Shown here in pieces: positions 10,734 through 24,844 of a stretch of DNA of 64,000 bases. The DNA is from Nyssa sinensis. Its lineage: Eukaryota; Streptophyta; Magnoliopsida; Cornales; Nyssaceae. The position numbers were made by a program, and so were the translations under genes. The stretch spans positions 9,448,627 to 9,512,626 of the forward strand of contig CM018041.1 of NCBI GenBank assembly GCA_008638375.1, read 5' to 3'. Position 1 is the stretch's first letter; the number at the start of each line of letters is the position of its first letter. Below the pieces are notes generated by a model. That model did not search any database, was not told the origin of the DNA, and was given only the letters and a program-made list of their open reading frames with translations.

Positions 10734-13700
10734 TTTCCCAAAAACTATAACACAGGAAATTTTTTGGCTTAAACACAACAGTAAAATTGTGGGGGTATGA
10801 GACAGGTCCTGTATTAGCCTTGGTGATTGAGATTCCCCAAAATTATCATACCAAATATGGAGCTCTCATGAATGATTGTGGAGATCTCATAAGCAACTCC
10901 TAATAATGCAAGGTTCAGCATACAAGAGCGGATGCAAAAAAGGGCATAGGTCAGGATGTAAATGAGTCGAATCGAGTCTAACATTGTGTTGTTTAAATTT
11001 GACTTGCCAATTGTAATCATGTATGACTTGTTTTTTTCTCGAACTTCTCTTAAACAAAATCGAATAACTTGATTTTTATATAATATTAAATTATTTATTC
11101 ATTTAATTAAATTGATTTTAATAAATTAATGAGTTTTAAATATATTCAAACTTAACTTGTTTATCTGGTGAACTGATATCGTCTGAGAGGTAATTCTACA
11201 TCTACCCCACTTAAATTTAAAAAAATATTGAGGCCAGCTCAACATTTTATGAATTTTCATAAGAATTTATAGTTGGCTCCACCGACTTTCATTTTTAACT
11301 TGCTCCCATTAGACTCATGATCTTTAATTGGGCCTTTTGTCTTTGTCAATTGTCAGTTTGTAATATCCAAGTCATCAATCTGTTGTTGATTGTGATTTTA
11401 ACTTGTACAATCATCTCTAAAGATTTCTATTTAATTCTTTTTACCACATTCCAAAGACTCTGCTAAAGCATTGACAGACACAAATCAGATAAGGCAAGAT
11501 TTGTTTAGAGGTTGTAATGACAAGTGACAACTAAAAAAGATTATTTAGATTTTACAAGAGAACTAATTTCATGTAAAGACCTATCTATTTATGCTTGTTG
11601 AATATTTTGTATTGTTTTTTTATCATTATCTAGGTTATTTTATATTTTTAATATTAGCGAAACTTAAATTTATAAGTATGAATTGGAACTTGTAGAGACA
11701 TATTTCAGTAGATTGTAATTTTAATATTTGAATCATTCCTGAATTAGTAACGGTAAGAAATGCATAGGAGGCACCAAGGTGGCGCTGAATCTCATTTTTC
11801 ACAATTTTTATCTCTTTAATTATTAATAATTAAAAGAGATACCATTTATAAATTTTATAGATTCAAATTTGATTTTATTAGTGAATTTTAGTTTGTCCCT
11901 ATTTAGAAAAAAATTCAAATTACATCCCTAAATATCGAACGACTCTTTAATAGAATTTAGTTTGAGTAATTTGTTTGTTTTATGATTCTATTAAAATTTG
12001 TTTTAAAAAAATTATTTATATATATATATATAATTATGCAAATGAAATTAAAAGAAAAAAAAAATAATTACTAACTTCCTAAGATTTTAACATAATTTCC
12101 TAAAACTTTAGTTGAGTATAAATAAGATCAAACTTACCGTCATAAGAAATCTAAAAAAGAAAAGGACAAAACCAAAATGTCTCCGACTTGCAAGTAATTT
12201 TTGGGTGGACGGATCTATGGGCTTAAATATGTAAATCAAGCTAATTACAATTCGCTAATTCTATACAATAACTTCTTTCCGGCCGGGCCATAAACATGGG
12301 AAAAGAGTACATTAATAAAGTAAGATGGAGAAATTTTACGATCATTCAGATCGGTTTTTGAAATGTGATGTATGGTTTAAATTTGAGTATTAACATGATA
12401 TTATTTATGGTAAGTTACACTCACTTTTTTTGTTGAAGTTTTTAAAATTATATTAATATTTTCTATTTTTTTCTAACAAATTACAATTACCTCATTTCAA
12501 AAAAAAAATTCTTCAAAATAACGAAATGTCTTTTCATGTTTTTGTTTTTATATTTTTTCAATTTAGACTAATTTTTTTCAACTTTTTATTTTATATAACA
12601 ATAAATTTAAATTTTTAATCAATATTTATTTGAAAATTAAAAAGTCAAAATTGAAAAACTGTTTAAAAAATATATAGAATGATAGTTTCATCATTTTAAA
12701 GTAAGATTTTGGCTAAAATAAGATAATTATTATTTATTAAATAAAGTAAAAAATATTAATTTAATTTCAAAATTTTAAAATATATATATAATTTATCATA
12801 TTATTTATTTATGTTACATGTCAAAAATTAATTTAATGAATATAAAATTTTTTCATGCCAGCTTTCTTTACCGACGTTGTGATCTACTCGGCCAATTCGC
12901 CTAGTTAATTGGTGGGTCCTACTCCACGAATCAGTCTAACAACACGCTTTGCATGAAAGTGACTTTGATGGTGAGATCACAACCAAATCCTTTGTTTTTT
13001 CTGTTTCTTTCAAAGCTTCCATTATTTCAAATTTTAATCAACCCCCCTTCTAATGCTTAGACAGGTGTGCTTTCCTAATTTAATCTTTTTCATACTGTAT
13101 ATTTTGGGTTGGTTGGGGGGAGGGGGGAATAATAAAAGCGTTGTTCAAGATTGATTATACAACAATGTTAGAGACGGATACTTATTATATTTTAATATAG
13201 GATAAATTATTCTGATATTTTTTTGTTTTATTTGATAATTTATAAATTTTTTTATTATTTAAATTTTTTAATTTAAAATAATAAAAGTATTCATTTCATA
13301 TATATATATATATATATTAATTTTTTAAACTTTGAAATTTTTTTTCATATTCTAAATAAATATTGATAAAAGTTTTAAAATTCTTTTTATATAAAAAAAT
13401 AAGTATCTAACTTAAATTTATTTTAAAATAAAATAATAAAAAATCTTTAAGAAAAAGTTAAAGAAAATTGAAAAAAATGTAAAAATAAATAAATAAATAA
13501 AAGGAAATTTTTGTTATTTTGAAAAAAAATTGACTGGAGGAGGATATCTATATATTGTTAGGTAAAATAGGAAAAATCAGTGTAATTGTCAGAAACTTTA
13601 TGAGATGTGAGTATAATTTACCCTTTAATACAATAAAAAATCAAAAACAAAATTCAGATACCAACATGGTTTTTTTTTAAATGGAAGCAATGACTATTAC

Positions 13701-15426
13701 TTCAATCAATCAATCAGTTCAACATTATAGTAGTACATAACTATTGAAGCATATATAATCTCAAACAAACAAATCATTCAAACCTAAGAGTAACAAGAGT
13801 TCCTAAAATATGGATCTTGAATGGACAAACAAGCCCAACTTATGACTTAGATGTAAATAATTCTCACATCTCCTAATGAGGATACGCTGGCCAACATGGT
13901 TTGTATATATAAATTCATGCATTTTTGTTTGTACAAATATTTACAACCAGCCTTCTTATAACTAAAATTGCATAAGAGACGAAAAATTTATTAATTATTA
14001 GAATTATTAATTATTAAATTTTTTCATACTTTCATTAATCAAAAAGTTTTTCCTAAATGTGTATGATTTTTCGTACAAAAAAAAAAGATCTTCTATGTAA
14101 CTTTTAAATGACAATTCAATCTTTTATAAAAAAAAATACATGTAATATTCGATTTAAGGTTTAAAAATTTTTAATATCCTTTTGAACTGAAGATGTTTTT
14201 ATTTCTGAGCTTGTTTATGTTATAATTTTCTATACTTATAATATTTTTTACTTTAATTATACATAATTAATAAATATAATTATCAGGATATATCATAGAT
14301 AAAATACACACACACACACACACAAATACATGCATTGTTTTATCTCTCTAGTAATTAACATTACAAAAAAATTATTAATTATTAGGTAATAAAATTATTA
14401 ATTATTTATTATAGAACTACGTTAATTTTTTAAAAAATTATTAATTATTAAAAATAATTAACTTATTTAATTATCAAATTGTCAATTGTATATGATTTAT
14501 ATATGTATTTAGATGCCCAACACTTTTCTTTTTTTGTTCTTTTTGGTTATGTATGTTTTATATATGGGAAATTGGAGAATTAGGCATGACCATTTTTTTG
14601 TGGATTGCAAATGGACATGTGGTTGGACTGTAAAGAGCTTGAGGATAAGATGGAATTACAACTGTGCGATGGAGATTGTGATTACAACCATGCTAATTGC
14701 TAAGTGCCAGCAAAGTTGATGTTTCATGTCTTGAAACTGTGTTTTAATTATGGACAAAGCTGAAAGTGTCACAAATATTGAATGAGAGAGAGAGAACTTT
14801 GAATTGTTAGAATCAATAATGTATTATTGAAACTTCTGATTCTGAGGAAAACAATGTAAATAACGTGTTAACACGTCTTTCATTATAGTTATTAATCAAT
14901 AATTGATGTAATTGTTCAATTTAAATTACTAATGTGTTTCATGCATGGTTATTAATGTATTTCACGGATGGTATAAACACGTTTTTTATTATTGTAATTA
15001 GTAGAGCAGTGTCTTTGGACAATTGCGACAGATGTAACTGTCCAATTTGAATTATTGATGTATTTCATACATGATTATTAGTGTGTTTTACACGTAACAT
15101 GTGATCATCGTACACGAAATATATTAACAATTCAACTTTAGACAATCACGACTATTCTTAATAATATTGTTTTGTTATCTTCTAGGAGAGTTTTCTTAAA
15201 CTGATTATGAATTTGGAGAAAAGTAGTTCAAAACTGTTTTTCTACAATTACACTTCTGTGTATTCTGAAAAGCAAAAAATTAACATAAAAATATTTTTAA
15301 CTACTTATACGGCTAAGCACCCTTTTCCAAAATAAAAAAGTACCATTTGGAAAACAAAAATGCATTTTAAAGAATCAATTCCAAACACTACATATTGGGA
15401 GAGCTTTGGACGTGAAATAAGAGGGT
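10734..15426. other. AT-rich intergenic DNA with repeat remnants
   Basis: No gene recognised. Visible contents: a repeat starting GGATGTAAATGAGTCGAATC near 10954, similar in style to common plant MITE termini; AT-rich fold-back blocks near 12400-12730 and 13190-13625; microsatellites (TA)n near 12017 and 13300, and (AC)n near 14305; and imperfect repeats of a TATTTCACACATG-like motif at 14930-15110. The open frame at 14513-14719 shows no domain. Confidence 0.6.
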
Positions 15427-15574
15427 TAAATAGGATAAATATTATCTTATTTTATGTCTAGTGTTTTTTATTAGATTAGATATTTATATCCTGTGAATTA
15501 TAAATAGGATAAATATTATCTTATTTAATGTTTAGTGTTTTTTATTGGATTGAATATTTACATCTTGTGAACCA
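15427..15574. repeat. 74-bp tandem duplication
   Basis: TAAATAGGATAAATATTATC begins at 15427 and again at 15501. The two units stay similar through TGTTTTTTATT...GTGAA. AT-rich, noncoding. Confidence 0.8.
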
Positions 15575-17207
15575 TTTATATCATACCTGTGTGAGATATA
15601 ACTTATCCCAAGAGAATGATGGTATTAGAATTATGACATTCTACTCGAATAAAAATATGTCACATCATAAAAAAAAATTATAACGCTGCAATATAAAGAG
15701 ATGAAAACATCTAAGAGTCAACTTAAAAAATCTGTTTTTTTCTTTTATTCATTGTTCAAATTTTTTTATATATTCCAGATTTTGTAATATATTTTTCGTA
15801 TTAATAAATTGGCTATTATATATATATAATAATAATATAAATCTTTTTTATATATATAATATATTGCTACCGTTATGTATATAAAATAATATATATATAT
15901 ATATGCATTTGATCATTGATTTGGATGATTCTTAAAAATACAAATCTTGATTTTTTTTGAGTCACTTCGAAAGTAAGAAACTATTATATTTTGAATGATG
16001 TTTACACAATCATATTTTAAAATATTGTGGTTACGGTTATTAGATTTTGCAATTGATTTTTAAATAAAATTTTAATTTTAGATAACTCGTATGCATATAT
16101 TTAAAAAAAAAAAAAAAGACCTTCATAAAAGTAATTTTTGAAAACAGAACTTTATATCCGAATCTTACATTCAATAGACACCCAAACATAAGAATAAGAT
16201 ATAACAATATATCCAACTTTTTATCGAACTTAGTTTCAAATACTAGATTAAAATATTTAATATCTCATAAGATTTTATATCATATCCGATTTAACTATAT
16301 TATATCCAATCCCTTTTTTTATGCAGTCATCCAAACGAGGCCATTGTACATTTGGAGAAAAATAATTTTTTTTTTCATAATTACAATTTTAAACATTTAA
16401 AAAATAAAATAAAATAAAAATAGTTTTAAAAACTTAGTTCTACACTAAGCACGCTTTTTTAAAACAATTTTATAAATGAAAATACAAAAGCAAAACTGCA
16501 AGAGCTGCTCTATGTTTTTGTCAACAAATTACAATCTCAACACGCATAATCTTAATTAAGTTTGGAAGACTTTAATGGAAATTAGGTAGGACGATCAGGG
16601 CAAACACGTTGAATTCTAACTGATTGAGACTTAGAAAGCTTTAGTTAGGAATTTTCAAATTTATTAATCCGGGTGGGAATGCAAATTGACGTGACACAAA
16701 ATTGGAGTATCCATACAGAATCGTATGAACAGTCATATTAATAATAATGTACGATAAATAAATAAATATATATATATATATAAATTATCATTTAATCACT
16801 TAAAATATTGTGTCTAAAATATTTTTTCATAACATGTGGAACGAAGCCGGGTGACAATAAGATAGAATGAAACTTTTTTTTTGTTTTTTTTTTTTCTGCT
16901 TTACAATTGTTCAGATAAAATTATATAATAGCATTATGTAATGCTTGACACCATGTTAATTGACTTTCAAAACAAAAATTAAAAAGTACCGATTTGTCAA
17001 AAACTTCAAAGATGTTGGCCTCAGTTGATTCACATATCGACTAGTTAGTTCCGAAAGTAATCAATATTTTCCATCCGAATTTATTTTGATAATTATTGAT
17101 TAATTAATCCTTCATATTTTCATAAAAGTATTCGCTTTGTATATTCATTTTTTTTATTTTGTTCTAACTCGAATAATATAAGTAGTTTTTTTTTTTAATT
17201 TTATAGA
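15575..17207. other. AT-rich intergenic DNA
   Basis: No recognisable gene. Contains TA microsatellites near 15815-15905 and 16765, plus fold-back fragments with CCAAACGAGG near 16331. Confidence 0.6.
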
Positions 17208-17483
17208 TCGGTCGGGGTATCATGGATCAGTTTACGCACACCATATTAAGTCTCTCTTTCTGTAACAGTCAGAGTAATGGACCAGTCAGACTATCATGGG
17301 TAAGTCTCTCTCTCTGTAATAGTCAAACTAATGGATTGGTCAGGCTATCATGAGTCAGCTTATGTGTATCAGACTAAGTCTCTCTTCTCATAACAATCAG
17401 ATTGATGGATTGGTTGGAAGTATCCTGAGTCAGGTTAAGCGCATCAGACTAAGTTTTCATTCCTGTGACAATCAGACTCACCC
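17208..17483. repeat. four imperfect tandem copies of a ~74-bp unit
   Basis: Units begin near 17208, 17280, 17334 and 17408. The shared pattern is a GATTGGTCAGG-like start, then TATCATG, a CAGACTAAGTCTCTCT segment, and an ACAGTCAGACTAATG-like end. The second unit is shortened to about 54 bp. The open frame across the last copies is a by-product of the repeat. Function unknown. Confidence 0.8.
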
Positions 17484-17827
17484 TTTAAGCTTTAAAAAAA
17501 TCGGCACAAATAAGACTCAAATTCAAGACATTTAAATTTTATATTTAACATCATTACCGCTTAATCACACCATCAAAATATGCAATTTTTTAGTATTAGT
17601 CTTGTTTCAAATGAAGGGCACAGACCATGCTGCTTGATACACTAAAACTCTATGCTTCCTTATCCAAAGAAGCATGAAAATCTCATAAGACAATCTCAGT
17701 TCTTTTCTTAATTTATCCCCCTCCTTGCCATTAAAACCTACTAAATCTGTGCATTGGGTTTTTTTCACTTGCAAGCTTCCTCAAGCTCGACACAGACAGG
17801 TGTGCAACATGAAATCCCGGGGAAGCA

Positions 17828-18166
17828 GGTTGTGGTTGTATTTTACGGGATGAGACTGGGAGGCGAGTGGCGGGCTTCTATGGCTGCATAGGTCTCTGCT
17901 CGAGCCTAATGGCAGAACTTTTAGGGATTGGAGAAGTCCTCAGAATCCTGGTAGAGAAGAAAGCCAGGAAAGTGATTCTCCAATCGGATTGTGAGGGTGC
18001 CATCTCATCGACGACAGCCGTGAATATGTGCAAATTTTTTGGATCTTTCCCCCACCTTGGCTGAGAGAGAATCATTTGGCAGGCCTCGCTTTCGTTGAGT
18101 ATGAAAGGCCTTTAGTTTAAGTGCCCTGTTTCCCCCTTTCAACCAAAAAAAAAGAAGAAGAAGCAA
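17828..18166 (+). mobile_element. 5'-truncated LINE remnant (RNase H end)
   Basis: The plus strand reads CILRDETGRRVAGFYG, then a block containing MAEL and an ILQSDCEGAISS motif. This is the arrangement of the plant L1-type LINE C-terminal RNase H domain (catalytic Glu in AEL, Asp in SDC). The coding part ends near 18064. An A-rich tail (18147-18166, A9 followed by AAG units) marks the 3' end. Only the last ~330 bp remain, as expected from aborted target-primed reverse transcription. Confidence 0.75.
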
Positions 18167-19740
18167 GTATTCAGTGGTCTTAATCAACTGTAAAGAATTT
18201 TAAAATTCAAATTTTTTACGGAATTAAAAGAGCATCCAATTCTAATTAAAAAATGAAAGATGTTGGCCTCAGTTGCATAAGTAGACTCTTTGTGATTTGC
18301 CTGGCCTGTGCAATATATGCATTTGTACATGTATTACATAGATCAATAAGTATCTCAACAATCGACTAAAATGATGTTCTTAAAAATTTAAGTCGATCAT
18401 TTTTATAATTAAAATTTAATAAATTAATAAATAAATTTTAATAATTAATAAATTTTTAAAAAATTAACTTGGTTCTACGATAGATTATTAATAATTTTAT
18501 TACTTAATAATTAATATTTTTATGAAAATGATAACTATATTTATAAATTTAACTTAACTGAAGTAAAAAAATATTCAAGAAATGTAATTTTTTTAATTAA
18601 AAAAATATTAAGAGTTTTTTTATGACTTGAATTGAGTATTATAGGTATTTTTTTATAAAAAAATAAAATATTTTTTGTAAAATTGTATATATAATTTTAT
18701 TTTTATACTAGTAGTTATTTATATATAAAAAATATTTATTAATTAATAAAAATATTAGAAATTTTAATAATTAATAAATTTTTAAGAGGGTTTTGTATTC
18801 ACTAATTGTCAAACACATTTACATGAAAGACCAAATCTTAAAAAGCGGAATTGAATTACTGATTTACACTTGTCTCTTGCACTCGTGTGGTTCCCTTTTG
18901 TGGGACCACCCGAACTCACCAACCTCCCTTCCCCATATGTCCCCACGCGTGGGACAAGATAAGACAAGTTCCGAACATCTCTTTCTTTGGAAAATTCTTA
19001 GGGGGGGGGTCCGCTAAGTGACGTCACGTTGTGTTATTTTAATAATAGTTTTTTATTTGTAATATAACTTGTTTTATATAATAAGAGATCTATAATAAAA
19101 CATAATATATATGATAAAATATAATTAAAATAATATAAAATTATGTAATATATCACATTCAAAAAAGAATATATCTCACCCTCCAATTATTTTACTTTTA
19201 TGTTGAATTTTGTCTGAAAAAATGACATTTTTTAAAACTTATATTTAAAAAAAATAAAAAATTTCCCAAGGCTCCAAACAATGTGATATTTTTTTTTTTA
19301 TTTTTTGTTTGTGTCCTCACTCATTTGATATTTAATATTTTTATAAAAACATATTTCATCATATGTATTTTAAATAATTTATCGAATATGTAAAACATAT
19401 GATTATTGTGTATTTATTTATTTTTATTAAAAAATAAATAAAACATATCATCAAATAAGAAGAGATTAATTTACAAACAAATTTATTTCAATGAATTATT
19501 ATATCTACATAATTTTTATTGTAATTTTAATAAATTTAACCACTAAAGTATTATTTATAATACTTAAGATAAGTTTGAGGTTATATTAGATTTTTTTAAT
19601 TATAAGGTAACTTAAAAATTAAAATAAATGAAAAAAAGTTAATTATAAATTATTCAATAATTTAAAAAATTTACCTCACGTAAATTCAAGCTTAAAATGA
19701 CAGTATCCCATCATTCAAGAGTTTTGAGAGAGTAGCATTT
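18167..19740. other. AT-rich intergenic DNA upstream of the aspartyl protease gene
   Basis: No gene recognised. Strongly AT-rich, with a small GC-richer island at 18885-18990 that carries no recognisable frame, and a G8 run near 19002. Confidence 0.6.
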
Positions 19741-19747
19741 CTTCCCC

Positions 19748-19756
19748 TATATATAT
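19748..19756 (+). promoter_or_regulatory. TATA box of the PCS1-like gene
   Basis: TATATATAT in a C-rich setting, about 130 bp upstream of the ATG at 19879. A start site near 19780 gives a leader of roughly 100 nt with no upstream ATG, a simple and convincing promoter layout. Confidence 0.6.
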
Positions 19757-19878
19757 CATAGGATTCATCGCTCATATTACGAAACACAAACGGGTATTTC
19801 AGTACCCATAAACTCAAAATCATTCAGAATCCGAATCTCTCCCGCCAAATCTCTAGTCTCTCTGTTCTTTTGCTCGCC

Positions 19879-21183
19879 ATGTTCGCGGTTGATCGTCTTT
19901 TTCTTCAACTATTCATTTTCTGTCTATTCTTTCAATCAAATCTGTGTTTCTCTTCTACGCGAACAGCCATATTACCCCTCAAAACCAAGCTAATCTCGTT
20001 TGAGTCTCTTCCAAGACCACCAAACAAGCTCTTCTTCCACCATAATGTGTCCCTCACTGTCTCACTCACCGTCGGCACGCCTCCACAGACTGTTACCATG
20101 GTCATCGACACCGGCAGCGAACTCTCTTGGCTTCACTGCAAAAAAACATCAAACACACCCTCCACTTTCGACCCACTTCGCTCTTCTTCCTACTCTCCAA
20201 TCGGCTGTTCCTCTCCCACCTGCACGACCCGAACCCGAGACTTCACCATACCTGCTTCATGCGACCCGAATAACCTCTGCCACGCCACTCTCTCCTACGC
20301 CGACGCCTCCTCCGTCGAAGGCAACCTCGCGTCCGACACTTTCCATCTCGGAGATTCCGGTCTGACCGGAACTGTATTCGGGTGCATGGACTCGGGCTCG
20401 GGCTCTAGCTCAACCCCGGATGAAGACTCGAAGACAACCGGGTTAATAGGCATGAACCGGGGCTCCTTATCTTTCGTAACCCAGATGGGTTTCCCGAAAT
20501 TTTCTTACTGCATATCGGGTCATGACTCGTCCGGTGTTCTACTTTTCGGTGAAGCGAACTTTCCATGGCTCGGACCCTTGAACTACACACCATTGGTTCA
20601 AATCTCAACCCCTTTACCCTACTTTGATCGGATCGCTTACACGGTTCAATTTGAAGGTATTAAAGTATCGGGTAAGGTCTTAGCTTTACCCAAATCCGTA
20701 TTCGTACCTGAACACTCCGGAGCGGGTCAAACCATGGTTGACTCGGGCACCCAGTTCACTTTCCTACTCGGACCGGTATACACCGCTTTGAAGAACGAGT
20801 TTATGGAACAGACAAAAGGGGTGTTGAGAGTTTTGGATGATCCTAATTTCGTTTTCCAAGGAGCAATGGATCTGTGTTACCTAGTCGAGTTGACTCGGAC
20901 GAGTTTGCCACCGTTACCGACTGTGAGTTTAATGTTTCGCGGAGCGGAGATGAGCGTATCGGCGGAGAGATTGATGTATCGGGTGCCAGGTGTGGTGAGA
21001 GGGAGTGATGGAGTGTATTGTTTTACGTTCGGGAACTCTGATCTGCTGGGGATAGAAGCATACGTGATCGGACATCATCACCAGCAGAACGTGTGGATGG
21101 AATATGATCTGGCAAAATCAAGGGTTGGATTTGTTGAGATTAGGTGTGATTTAGCAAGTCAAAGACTAGATGTGGGCCCCTAA
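19879..21183 (+). CDS. PCS1: A1-family aspartyl protease, PCS1-like
   Basis: Intronless gene of 434 codons starting at the ATG in CGCCATGTTCGCG. Seen: a hydrophobic signal peptide at about residues 1-25; first catalytic motif DTGSELSW with Asp77; flap region SYADASS with Tyr140; many cysteines (87, 110, 115, 128, 134, 169, 211, 333, 381) fitting a nepenthesin-like disulphide pattern; second catalytic motif DSGTQFTFLLGPVYTAL with Asp288; and a conserved C-terminal NVWMEYDLAKSRVGF. There is no plant-specific insert, so it is an atypical (nepenthesin-type) enzyme. Known: Arabidopsis PCS1 is an ER-located aspartic protease that restrains cell death in gametophytes and embryos. Both catalytic triads are intact. 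It should be secretory-pathway targeted. Orthology to PCS1 rather than a close paralogue is likely but not proven. Confidence 0.92.
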   Translation: MFAVDRLFLQLFIFCLFFQSNLCFSSTRTAILPLKTKLISFESLPRPPNKLFFHHNVSLTVSLTVGTPPQTVTMVIDTGSELSWLHCKKTSNTPSTFDPLRSSSYSPIGCSSPTCTTRTRDFTIPASCDPNNLCHATLSYADASSVEGNLASDTFHLGDSGLTGTVFGCMDSGSGSSSTPDEDSKTTGLIGMNRGSLSFVTQMGFPKFSYCISGHDSSGVLLFGEANFPWLGPLNYTPLVQISTPLPYFDRIAYTVQFEGIKVSGKVLALPKSVFVPEHSGAGQTMVDSGTQFTFLLGPVYTALKNEFMEQTKGVLRVLDDPNFVFQGAMDLCYLVELTRTSLPPLPTVSLMFRGAEMSVSAERLMYRVPGVVRGSDGVYCFTFGNSDLLGIEAYVIGHHHQQNVWMEYDLAKSRVGFVEIRCDLASQRLDVGP

Positions 21184-24100
21184 TTAAACTGATGATCATG
21201 GACCCACTTTGTCCGATCAATGGTCTACCTCGTGCAATATACTCAGGGTGGCCCACTGATTGGACGAGGGAATTGTACTGTTTTCTTCCAATTCTGTACA
21301 TCTGATGTTTGTGAAGTCAACTTTGCTAGGATTAATGGACGCCAGATGTCGGTCGGGTATACTTATATTTGGCTGTTAGTTTGTGGGCGCCACCTAGTTC
21401 TCTTTTGTTGTTGTAGAGTTGGAGCATGAAAATGTTGATGGACGGTGGATACGTCTGAATCGCGTCGTGTTAAAATAAAAATATTATTTTATATAAATAG
21501 ACTTGGATATGATTCACAACCCACTAATAATTAATAATTTATAAAATTAAAACATTATCAATTAATAAAAATCTTAAATTTTAAATTTTATTATTCTATA
21601 ATAAAATTTTAATAATATCATTTTTAGTATTAAAATAGAATATGGATACAGCAACATAATTGTGAGGTTGATATATTTTTTTGAAAAAAATATGTTATTT
21701 AATTTAAATTATAAGAATTCTTAACCTCTTTTCTATTACTTAAAAATTAATTTTATTTATATAATATATACATCAATATATGAATTTTATTGTAATAATT
21801 AATATTATAAAATATATACTATTTTATTAATTATTATGCAATTGAATTATTAATTTTTATCATGAAACAAAACTAATTGTTTTAAAAATTGTTAATTAGT
21901 GGAGACTATTAATTTATTGCATATTATTATTAGAGATTAATTGTATATCTATTGATTTTCATTTCTAATTAATTAATTAATCAACATTACTTAATGACAG
22001 ATTAAGGATCGTACAATCTAATAATGATCTACTCCAATAATAATTTTTCTCAATTTTCTCATTCATTATTAAATTGTTCCTTCATGCATTATTATATGTA
22101 CGGTTATATAAATAATGCTTTGATAATCTTTCTTTTTTTATTTTTTAAAATTTTAAATAAATAACTAGAATCAAAATTTCAACCGAAGAAAATTGGGCAT
22201 CAATATTATGATGGCAGTCTTATTGTCAAAATATATTAAATTTTTTTATCAAGGCATAATAATTGAAGTTGAATCAGTTATTTCTTCAAAAAGTCGTTAT
22301 TATTAATTAACAACTCGTTACATAACTATTAATAATACTAAGAATTTTACGGTCAATTGCGAATTTCATTACTCATAATTTGATTAGCATGTATATTATA
22401 CATGCTAATATCATGCGTCAATTAAATTACGAGTTTTCATCATTTGTGACTGATTTTAACATTTCTTTTAACAATATTGTGAGTTCTTTTATTTGATATT
22501 TTTTATATTTTTTAATTTTTTTTCAAATATTACTATTTTTTCAAATATATCTTTTTAGTTTATATTTTTTTGTCTCTCCTAAGTCTAAATTTTTTTCATA
22601 GTTATCTTTATTTAACTTTTAATTTGACCTTTTAATGAAATTTTTAATGACATCTTATTTAAAAGTTTTCTTGTATTTTTTTGAAAGAATTTCAAACATA
22701 TCCTTTTAATTTTAATTTTTTTGCCTCTTCTCTAATATCAATTTTTTTTTTTATAATTTTTCTTTCTAAAGTTTCAATATTACTCTTTTTGTTTATTATT
22801 TTCGAAAATGATTAATTTGTCCAATTAAGGAATATCACACTTGTAATTATTCGATCAAATAAGAAAGAACTTAAAACGCTAATATATCATTCATCTTATT
22901 TTAATAAGAAAAAAGTTATATGTGTCACAATTTTCACACATTGTTGGCGGCTTAACCATAATTATGAAAGTTTCCTCGAACTCATATACCAAGTTTAATG
23001 GCAGATCAATTTTGTATATATTGAAAAAGACATTTTTAATATTATCGAACGACAATTATAAATGAGTTATACATGATCTTTCTAATACACTGAAAAAATA
23101 TGAGTAATTTTTTTTTTTTTGAGACTTTATTAGGCGAATGTCGTCTACAACTTTTTTTGGAGGAAATTTTTTCGAATAATTTATAGTTTTTTGTGGGTCT
23201 TTTTTGGATTGGACTTTCATTTGATTTCTAACATTTTATATATCAACAAATATAATTACTTAAAAAAAATATCATTATTCAATATTAATTTTTAAATTTA
23301 TAATCAAATATTAAGAATAAAATTTATCCAGGTAAATTCTTTAATCCGTGTTTGGTGGACAGAGTCCTAGCTTTTTGCAACTTTGAGTGTCCGAAAAGTA
23401 ATGTTATACATCTTAAAATTTTATTTCAAATAATTTAATATATTATAAGTTTCTAACTAAAATAATACGACATTATTTAGAATAAAAATTCAGGAGGTGG
23501 CCGAACACGTTTACATTGTGATAAATGACAATTTGTTCTATTCTCCTTCCCTCGATTTAAAATTTCCAGTGAAGTGAAAGCACTGAAGAAAAAGATGTTT
23601 GTTTCCCCTTTATCTTTTGGCAGTTTATGTTCTGAGGCGGCAACTTATTTTCTCTTTTTCTTTTCCTTCGAAAAAGAGGGGGGCGGGGGGAATTTTAATA
23701 ATGATGTACAAAATAAGTGTTTCTACTAAGTTATATTGATTATTACCTTAATAATTTTGATTAAATTTTTTTTAAAAATATTTGAAGAGATATTAATATA
23801 TAAGTTAGGAAACAATTTGAGCCAAAAATTTGTATCTTAAAAGGGTTGTAGCTTAATCTTGTACCTTTCTTCTAATTTTTTTTTTCCTTTTTAATATATA
23901 TATCTATATAAAATTTTTGAGAATAGAAAATAGCTTTTAAAAATGTAATTAAACTGGGACTGAAGTATTACACTATAAAATTAATGTATTTATTTTTTAC
24001 CAATGTAAGAAATGTTATTTACACGTATTATTTACAACAAATTATAAGAGATTTTTTCCAATATGAATCACGTGGAAAACTCAATAATCACCGATAACCG

Positions 24101-24844
24101 ATAAAACATATTCATGACTGAAAAATTAATTAATAAATAGATATTAATTTTAAAAATTTGAAATTATGAATTTTATTATATGAAAAAGTACGAGATGCCA
24201 TTCATGACTTAAACTTAGAAAAATCCAAATTCTAAAACCCTAAATATTATATAAGTTGAATCGAACACTTAATTCAATCTATTCTACAAAATGTCATGTG
24301 TATATTGAGTTGTTAGGATTTTGATCTCAAGTCTCAATTGCACAAAGTTGAGAGAGGCAAAAGGCATGAACTCTTTACCAAATTCATGGGTTTGGGTATA
24401 AACTTAGGTAGTTTTTTACTTATTTATTAAATTCATATAATTTTTTAAATTGCATTTATCTAAAAATGTAATTTTAATGACAATTTTTTAACAAAATTAT
24501 ATTTTTAAAATGCTGAATTTGAACTCTCAAATTTTTATTAATTTGGACAAGTCATAACAAATTGTTATTAAAATCGTATCTTAAAAATGTAATTTTAAAA
24601 ATCATGTGAATTTAATGAATAAGTAAAAAATTGTATATATCGAATTAAATAATAAAAAATCCATGTGGATTAAGTAAAAAATTTCAAAAGACATGTTTGG
24701 ATAACCCGAGACTTTTCACGTTTTAAAATCCAAAGTAGACTTTTGTGGCAAATCATATATTTCGTATATCATAAACGACATCGCTATAACCAATAAATTA
24801 GTAATTTAAACTTACCCCAAGTTCCAGACACTTGACGGCAAAAA
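21184..24844. other. AT-rich intergenic DNA
   Basis: The first ~300 bp probably include the protease 3'UTR. The rest has no recognisable gene. About 22480-23345 is a T-rich repeat whose right part (TATATATCAAC... and AATATTAAGAATAAAATTTA near 23315) resembles a block inside the CACTA element at 62362-62750, so both probably belong to one repeat family. Confidence 0.6.

Noticed and set aside
20000..20365. Second plus-strand frame inside the aspartyl protease gene
   Set aside because: Overlaps the catalytic domain frame and has only low-complexity Ser/Pro composition.
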